Shown: piece by piece, positions 56,851 to 64,000 of the stretch
How positions within the stretch are numbered: position 1 is the stretch's first letter
How the letters are laid out: each line of letters starts with the position of its first letter
From: Isoetes taiwanensis
Taxonomy: Eukaryota > Streptophyta > Lycopodiopsida > Isoetales > Isoetaceae
Assembly: GCA_021234155.1 (NCBI GenBank)
Contig: JAJEKV010000082.1
Span: 2,351,377-2,415,376, forward strand
Length of the DNA stretch: 64,000 nt
Direction of reading: 5' to 3'
Position numbers and translations under genes: made by a program
The notes under the pieces: model-generated
Database searches by the model: none
What the model saw: only the letters and a program-made list of their open reading frames with translations
What the model was told of the DNA's origin: nothing

Positions 56851-58275
56851 TGTCTTGAAGGGTGGAGTGGGCCACCTACCACAAGAAATAATAAAAGGGA
56901 TACTATCGGTGCCTTAAAGTGGGACATTGGTACAAGAGAAAAGTGAATGGGGTTGACAACATTAATGTGGAGAAGGTGGTGGGCATAGGTGGCGACACTC
57001 TTGAGGGCAATAGTCCATTTTGCACAAAAAACAGTGGGGATGGGACGGGCTCAAAAAGCAAGGAAGACAACCCTCCTCTTTTGGATTGGAATTCTGGAAC
57101 TCCCGAAGATGTGACTACGGTTGCCATGTTACATAAGTATGGTGCCATTAAAGTTAATGATGGGTCGCATCGGGTGATGGAAAAAAAGTGCAACGACCCA
57201 AATGGAGGCAGGGATGCATATCCATGGGAAAGGAAGGAAAAGTCAAGATGCAGTACATGGTGTGGGGGATGACCTTACTCCTAGGGAAAGTACACCATCA
57301 ATAAATGGGTTGCCGGGGGTGGCGCAAATGTCCTTGCAATCGACTAGGAAGTCCCTTTGGAAAAAGAGGTAGGTTATATTCCCCAAACATGTATGTGTTT
57401 CTTATGGATAACTTTATGTTCAAATATATGGTGAATGTTACCACCCATAGGAAGATGTTTAGCAAGGGGTGTGAATCTTTTACCACCCATATGCATTTTG
57501 ATTAGTACCGGCCGACCTTTGGAGGTGGATGTAGATTGGTCGGACCTTGTCCACTGGCAGGATCTGTGCTTCACCTTAATTATTATGGTTTCAAAAACCA
57601 TATGGTCTACTTAGGTGCAGGCGTATCTGTGTTAGGTGGTGTCTGTTAGGCGGTGGCATCTTATATGAGAATTGTATTGTGGAATCTAATTAGGGCAATC
57701 AAAGGTAACTCTTAAGAGGGCCAAGGCTTTGACGGCTATGCATTCTATGCAGGCTTTATTCAAGAGCATAGGTTGGGCGATTTTGAAGCTTGTTCCCTCG
57801 AGGGATGGATGGGTTGTGGATACAGTTCACTTATTTCCAAAGGCATATGGGACTAAGAGGGGTGTAGGTGCCCTTTGAAAGGGTCTCACACCTAAGTCCA
57901 CCTACACAAGCACTATGGGCAGATGGCAAACTCTTATATTTGAAATGCAAGGGGTGAGCTGGGGGTTGATAAATGTTTATGCCTCCATAACCCTGTTGAA
58001 AGAGCCTTGTTATGGAGTAAAATTGATAATTGTGCTATGAGGCAACTAGTGGACAACTGGGTGCCGGCATGAGATTTTAACATGATGGATACTTGGGACC
58101 AAAAGTTAGGGGTCAACCATAACCTCCAGCTTCAAAAAAAGACGGCTTGGGAACACCTACTGGATGATATCAGGCTACTACTTGTACCCCCATCTAATAA
58201 GCAGAAAGGTTAGAACCGGGTCTACTGCCTCCTTGACCATCTTTATGTTGCTAATAGAACTAGCTTTATGGATCG

Positions 58276-58956
58276 ATGTTTTGTAGAGGCAAATTTGTGT
58301 TTCATTTAGACCATATTCTGCAAGTACTGACATTCGAATCTCTACCGGAGGTACACGAGAAAGGATGCATGCCCTTCAAGTTTAATACAAGCTACCTGAC
58401 TAAGCAGAGTTTTATATATGCATTCAAGTTGTTTCCTGCCTCATTGCCTCAAACATCCTTACCTAGCATGAAAATATGGGTACAAAATGTACAAGCTATG
58501 AAAAGATGGATGAAGTCATGGGGCAGGGATCGTGCTGTTGCATTTAGAAAGGAGAAAAATGGCCTCCATAATGAGCTAAGAAACATTAGACAAAATCTGT
58601 TGAATGACCCCCTTGATGTTAGTAAGCAAGATAAGAAGATGGAAAGAAGGGCAAAGGCTATTGAGGAGGAAGAGGCAAGGGGTGCTGCTGTAAGGTCAAA
58701 ATCTAGGTGGTATGTGGAGATGGACCATAAGAAGGCATTCTTTAGAATGGCATGTACCAGGCTAGCAGAGAACGGAATTTCTAGGGTCTCGAATGATAAG
58801 GGGGTGATCATTGACAAGCAACACGATATTGGTGTCTTTCTTAAACAGACATACCAGTCACTTTTCTCGAAGGAGCCACAGCTGGTGGGTTTTGATGATG
58901 CGATGGAGGCCTGCTCCAGGGTGACTCAAACTAATATTCGCCCTGCTGGCAATTGA
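58276..58956 (+). pseudogene. LINE C ORF2, endonuclease-RT linker
   Basis: 226-residue open frame corresponding to the linker between endonuclease and RT: charged helical region (KNGLHNELRNIRQNLL, KKMERRAKAIEEEEARG), then SRWYVEMDHKKAFFRMAC and VFLKQTYQSLFSKEP, as in plant L1 ORF2. Followed after a stop by the RT start at 58963. Part of a dead element. Confidence 0.85.
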
Positions 58957-58962
58957 CAACTC

Positions 58963-59163
58963 ATGGTCGACATTACAGAGCAAGAAGTCTTCAAAACACT
59001 ATGTTCTATGGCAACGGGTAAGTCTCCTAATCTAGATGGGTTTTCCTCAGAGTTTTATGTGGAGTTTTGGCATGAACTTAAGGTTGATTTGGTGGAAGCC
59101 ATCATCGGGGCATGGTCGACTAAGGAACTTCACTCAGCCATTTCTGCGGGCTTTATTCCTTGA
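58963..59163 (+). pseudogene. LINE C reverse transcriptase, N-terminal part
   Basis: TEQEVFKTLCSMATGKSPN then LDGFSSEFYVEFWHELK is the characteristic opening of plant L1 RT domains (gKSPGxDGF..EFY..FW). The frame stops at 59163; RT continues in other frames to about 60000. Confidence 0.88.
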
Positions 59164-60959
59164 TTCCTAAAGTAGACAAACCATAGCCCATAGACGAGTG
59201 GAGGCCCATTGCTCTGACTAACACTACTTATAAGATTTTGGCTAAGATTTTGCATCTAGAATGGAATCTATGCTGTATAGAGTGATTGATAATGAACAGC
59301 CAACCTTTCTACCAGGTAGATCCATATTGGATAATTATCATGCAGTAAGGGAAGGGACACACTAGTGTCAAAGATCATGTCAACCTGTAGTTCTTCTGAA
59401 GTTGGACTTCAAGAGTGCATATCGCAATGCTTGGAGAGAATGATGCATTGAATGGAATTCCATCCAGATTTGGTTGGGAAGTAATGGGTCTTAACAATCT
59501 TGCAAGTGCATCAGTGATCCTCAATTAGGGCTATTCCAAATAAGGAAGGGAATAAGACAAGGATGCCCACTGGCGCCCTATCTATTCCTCATTGTAGCGA
59601 ATGTTTTGACATGCTTGGTCAAGGTTGAGGTACAACTACAGAGAATTGAGGGATTGAGGCTTCCAGGCATGACTGATGAGATGCTCGCCATCATGTAATA
59701 TGTGGATGACACCTTCTTATTTATCAGGTATGATGATCAGAGTTTAACTTTTAAAAGAGTCTTTTCAAGTTTCTCTAATGCATCGGGAATTGAGCTCAAT
59801 AGGAAGAAATGCTCTATCTTGTTGCCACACGAGGGACAAGTCCACCACACTATTTTGGCCCTTGGGCCTTAAATAGTAAGACAATAAGACACAATGAAGC
59901 TTCTAGGCATTCCCCTCTCTCTTCAAGCCTCTACTCGTGGGTTGTGGGCCCCCATTCCGGAAAAGGTTCAGAGAAAAATAAATATTTGGTCATCGAGAAG
60001 CCTCTCTACAGCGGGCGGAGTGACGGTGGCCAATGCTGTGCTTGGATCTTCATATATCTTCTACTCCTTGGTCCTCGTGGGCCCTAAGGTAGTCTATGAG
60101 GCTTCAGAGGATGATTAGAAAGTTCATATAGAATGGTCCCTCTGAACTCGCATGGTCTGAAGTATGCAGAGACAGGAGAAACGGGGGATTGGGGTGCAAG
60201 GAGATATTGCTGCAAGCTCAGGTCCTGGTAGCAAAAATAATTTGAAGATCTCTTATGGGGGAGCAATCGCCTGCACTTCACTTTGTTCGATTCTGGCTCG
60301 ACAAATGCACAGCTTTAGGCAGGCCATCAGTTCCTATAGATGAGATAAGCTCATTTTTTTACTCTTTTTCTATGCCACGCACGTGGTGCATCTCCCATTA
60401 TGCGAGGGCTACTCAGTGCGTGGCATGAGGTTATAGATGTTTTTCACCTAATGCCTTCTCTAGCGGAAGTGGGGGGCCTTAGCCTGTTTTGGAACACAAT
60501 GGTATGGGAAAAACGTGGTCTACCTCTGGCTCTGGTCCACCACCGCATATATTCGAGGTGGAGACAATAAGAGATCCGCCGCTTAGCTGATATCTCGTTG
60601 GATGGTCAATGGTTCTCTTGGTCTAAACTCCAAACTAGGCTTAGACAGGCTAGTGTGTTGGACAAGAGTATTTTTAGAAGCATTATGGCTAATGTGCATG
60701 ATTGTTGGGGAGTGTAGGCCATAATGAGGTCTGGGAGATTGAGGAATATTTGGTAAGTGGGGTTTACATGCTAAAAAGGAACCTTTCTCGCTTCAAGGTT
60801 TTGGCCAGCCTGGATGTTACAGATGAGGTGTTCCTACAGCTCTTGGTTGGTTCCTGGCAATGCAGGTGCTTCAAGAAGATATAGCTGTTTTGGTGACTAG
60901 CTCCTCAAGATGCAATCAGCGCCATGCCTCGGTTGAGGAGGAGAAAGATAGTGGGATGA

Positions 60960-61202
60960 GATTTCTACTTACTTGGATGTGGACAATGTGAATCAGTGGA
61001 GCACATGTTCTTTTGTCCTATGGTTATGGACTTTTGCCACTCGGTTTCATCCATACTTCACGTAATTTCTAAAAAATGGGCTACATATTCTATTGGTTTC
61101 AGCAGGGTCACAGACCAGAGCTTCTGTCACCGGTCATCAACATTGCTCTATGACCATTCCAAGGGGGATTCACTGTGGATGCCATACAATGTGCCTGAGT
61201 GA
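60960..61202 (+). pseudogene. LINE C ORF2 C-terminal zf-RVT segment
   Basis: CGQCESVEHMFFCP matches the C-x2-C...H-x4-C zinc-binding pattern shared with LINE A copies; followed by MDFCHSVSSILHVISKKW. Near the end of the element before its A tail. Confidence 0.8.
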
Positions 61203-61544
61203 CTTAGAGCTTTTTTGACATATTTTCACACGTATACATATGAGTTAGGCGTGTTTTTTGACACTACTGGAGCATCATAGGAAATATGGTAGAAATTATG
61301 ATAAGCAGTTGGATAAGATTTGTAGTATACAAGGCGTCAGCATGTTTTTCTGTTGCTCTAGAGCACAGAGGAGGTGGTTAATGGCCTAACTTAAACCTTG
61401 GCAGTTAACCCTTAACTCCCCTTCGGACTAGGCGGGTTCCCCTTGTGCTCATGGATGATATGTGGACATAAGGTTCATCTAGGTGTTTTTACTTTTTATT
61501 AATATAATATACATACTTGCCTTAAAAAAAAAAAAAAAAAAAAA

Positions 61545-62604
61545 CCTCAAAATTTTCCTTGTAAAAATTGTTGTATTTAAACTACAACTGGCTTCTGGGA
61601 AGGATAATTGGTTCTGCAAAGGAAGAAAGCAGTTTTGACACTGCTATGTTTCAGTGGCCCTATCTTTCTTTACAGATTTCATATTGGCATCTGATTTTTT
61701 GTGTCCTTTTCTCTATCTCATGTAGAAAAATATCATGGTAATCATTTTTTAAAAAATCTTTTTGTCGAGACAGTTTGACTTTATGTAAATGAGAAGCTTT
61801 TGGTACTTGACCCCCCTAAATTTGGTAGAGCACAACTTACAAGAATGGAGGCATATACATTTCTAGACATTTTTCTAGTGAATTATGACTATCATATATG
61901 GCTCCTAAGAAGGGTATAAACTAATGAGTATTTGGCGGATTTTGAACAAAAACCATATAATCCTTAACAGTTTTTTTGCCGACAAACAAAAACTCGAACG
62001 CAAAAAGGGGGGGAGGGGGATTGTAACTAGAAATTACGGAGACTAACCCCTTGTTTTTCGATGCCTGATTCCAGTACATTTTATGCAATTGGTATTATGT
62101 AAACTTTAAAGCGGACACTGCAAATGGACCATTTCTAGCCCACCATAGGGCTACTCTAGTGTTAACCAAAATCAACCACATGCACAACTATTTAGATGTT
62201 CCTAATGTGGATTATCCTCAATATGGCAACTTACCATAGGCTTTAGGTTTAACAATATGTACAAAAACTTTCTTGTATTATGATTCATATGTAAATTAAC
62301 TAGAAAAGGCACACCAGAAGGCTTTGACAGAGTTAAACTTGCTACATGTTCAGGTCAAGCTTTAGCTTTGGCTTCCAGAGTGAAGGTATTTAGTTTTGGT
62401 GCCATTAAAGTGTGGTAATTGGCAAAGTGCTTTTGTGTTATGTATTTTCACATTTGTAGTAATTTATTCTAACTGAAGGTTAAATAAATATTTGGTATAT
62501 TTGTTCCTTCCATATGAGGAAGCAATATTTCTTAGTCTAGTATGATTGAATGGGACTCTCTCTTTCCTCCTTCCATAAGGCTTTGCATAGCAGAGACCAA
62601 TTCC
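61545..62604. other. No gene recognised
   Basis: AT-rich spacer between LINE C and hairpin repeat copy 4. A G-rich run lies at about 62006-62020. No coding signal. Confidence 0.5.
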
Positions 62605-63277
62605 TGATAGATAGGCTTCTCATTCATCTTAACAGATTTTCTACAATGGTGGATAGTGGGTAGCCGCACACATGCAAACTACCCACGAAGAAAAATAAAG
62701 GGAATGTCCAATTATACAACTTGGACCCCATGAAATACAATGCTAATAGATGTTTGGTTTGTGTACCTGCCGAAAGCTTATCACCGGGATTGAAAAACCC
62801 CACCCTTTCGGGTTTTCGAGGAAAAACCCTAGTGATAAGCCTTCGGCAAGGGGCTTGGACAAATGTAAGGCTGAGAATTCGCTCCCAAAACCCACGAATG
62901 GAGAAGTCGAAGCTGCTGCCGCTTGCCAACCTATATCTGCACATCACCAACACTAGAACAAATGTGACAAAACAAACCTCCTAAAGTGGAGGGGCTGATC
63001 ATGCGTGCCACGTGACAACAAAACAAAAACCTCTTCAAATAGAGGGGCTGGTCACGCGTGCCAGGCGACAAATACATTAAACAATTAAGGGGAGGGTGGG
63101 TTTCAAAGAATAGAGAATAAGGTACTGCTGAGAGAGAAGAGGAAGCGGTTGAGACGTTGATGAAGAACCTTGCCTAATATAGCGATCTCCCAACCAGAGA
63201 AGGCATGCACCGCATGAATGCATGCAAGACATGCATGCTCGCCCCCTCTAGAATTTCGATCTGAGGGCTCGGATCGA
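62605..63277 (+). repeat. Hairpin repeat family, copy 4
   Basis: Closest relative of copy 1: GATAGGCTTCTCATTCATCT at the start, TTTTCTACAATGGTGGATAG, the nested palindrome (62769-62847), two mini-hairpins (62975-63040), GGTGGGTTTCAAAGAAT, GCGATCTCCCAACCAGAGA, and an end with CATGCATGCTCGCCC and GGGCTCGGATCGATGG. The flanking direct repeat seen in copies 1 and 3 is not clear here. Confidence 0.75.
62769..62847 (+). repeat. Nested palindrome of hairpin repeat copy 4
   Basis: Nearly perfect outer arms, GCCGAAAGCTTATCACCGGG and CCCTAGTGATAAGCCTTCGG, with only a few unpaired positions; inner AAAAACCCC...CGGGTTTT arms. The best-paired of the four copies. Confidence 0.88.
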
Positions 63278-64000
63278 TGGGATACCTTATAATGCCTGTC
63301 TATTTTGCACAGCTTAAAAGACAATAGACTAGGCTTATTTTTTTTTTCTTTTGTTTTCCCTCATTCATTCTAGATGGATCTCAATTTGTAATCTATGGAT
63401 GAGCTTTGTTATGTCCAAGTTGTCCTTTAGATTAGTCTCAATTTGTAACCTATGGCTGAGCCTTGTTATGTCCAACTTGTCCTTTAGATTAGTATATATG
63501 ATGACATAATTGCAAGAAATTGCATGTCAAAATGCTTTGTAGAAGATATAGGACCGGATATATGCAATTTTCTAACGTTTGGAAGAACCTTTTATTTTGA
63601 TCAAATTTCAAGTTGGGATTGATCATCTATATTCGGATGGTCTGGCATCATGACAATTCCATCATCTTGATTGGATGGATGGAGGGGATTGCCAAAGGCA
63701 TTTTGCGACAAAAATACTTACGATATGTATTCAGAATTATTGTTTGTTAAGGAAGAAAATTGTGGCATTTTACGTCTCAAACTCCTAAACTAGCATGTTT
63801 CTCATCTATCTCATGCATACCTCTACACAGTAGAAAGGTCACGCCACATGACAACCAAAGATATTTTATTGTCAACTAGAGGATATCAATGAAAATATAA
63901 CGGTCATGTGCCAGATTATGGAGCAGTAACAACTACCTTAAGGATGAACTTTAAAGCACTCTAATAGAATGAACTTGTCAGGCAAGTATTTCCATATCTT
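63278..64000 (+). repeat. Spacer with 57-bp tandem duplication
   Basis: Units at about 63379-63436 and 63437-63493 share TCTCAATTTGTAA, CTATGG, GTTATGTCCAA and TTGTCCTTTAGATTAG. The remainder to the window end is AT-rich with no gene seen. Confidence 0.8.

Larger units (their letters stand above)
54273..61544 (+). mobile_element. LINE family C (L1-type), long decayed copy
   Basis: A near full-length plant L1-type LINE on the plus strand, ending in a 21-base A tail (61524-61544). An ORF1-like region runs from about 54273 to 57330 with acidic internal repeats. ORF2 runs from about 57650 to 61200: endonuclease (GDFNMMDTWDQ-type box near 58075), linker, RT (KSPNLDGFSSEFYVEFW near 59030, GIRQGCPLAPYLFLIVA near 59550, catalytic YVDD near 59700) and zf-RVT (CGQCESVEHMFFCP near 60985). 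Many stops and frame changes. A MITE is inserted at 56274-56490. The 5' limit and target duplication were not found. Confidence 0.85.

Overview
The window looks like nuclear DNA from a land plant with a large, repeat-rich genome. Three things point there: exon structure and sequence of a plant-type 3-hydroxybutyryl-CoA dehydrogenase, a relic of the thylakoid state-transition kinase STN7, and fragments of a WIP zinc-finger gene; plus plant-style L1 LINEs and a TRIM whose primer site matches plant initiator tRNA-Met. A fern or other non-seed vascular plant is my best guess (inference; no sequence here proves it). Gene density is very low.

Layout. 0-9.3 kb: nested repeats (two copies of a hairpin-rich non-coding repeat, a complete 333-bp TRIM, two 5'-truncated copies of one LINE family). 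10.1 kb: an intact small secreted eight-cysteine (nsLTP-like) gene; its inverted paralogue lies at 25.7-26.1 kb, and their promoters are also related. Between them: a foldback element sitting inside an ATCT microsatellite, a third LINE copy with target-site duplication, a stretch of exon-like and STN7-like debris (15.6-20.1 kb), and a second LINE family (20.9-24.7 kb) split by a probable solo LTR. 26.9-28.1 kb: a dead CENP-B/pogo-type transposase. 32.5-33.7 and 42.8-43.9 kb: two direct copies of a segment carrying the N-terminal part of a WIP gene. 34.4-36.6 kb: the best host gene, a four-exon dehydrogenase on the minus strand, divergent from an unrecognised gene at 37.1-37.7 kb. 46.4-50 kb: another hairpin repeat and several tandem repeats. 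50.4-53.9 kb: a non-autonomous LTR element whose LTRs carry heat-shock-element arrays. 54.3-61.5 kb: a long L1-type LINE with a hAT-type MITE nested in it. 62.6-63.3 kb: a fourth hairpin repeat.

The most unusual signal is the hairpin repeat family (copies near 2.8, 6.2, 46.6 and 62.8 kb). Each copy carries a nested imperfect palindrome of 77-80 bp. Its outer stem sequence differs between copies but stays paired, while the inner A-rich/C-run loop is conserved; downstream lie small arrays of mini-hairpins. That is the covariation expected of a maintained structure. Genes expected to be active are few: the two secreted cysteine-rich proteins, the dehydrogenase, and perhaps its divergent neighbour.
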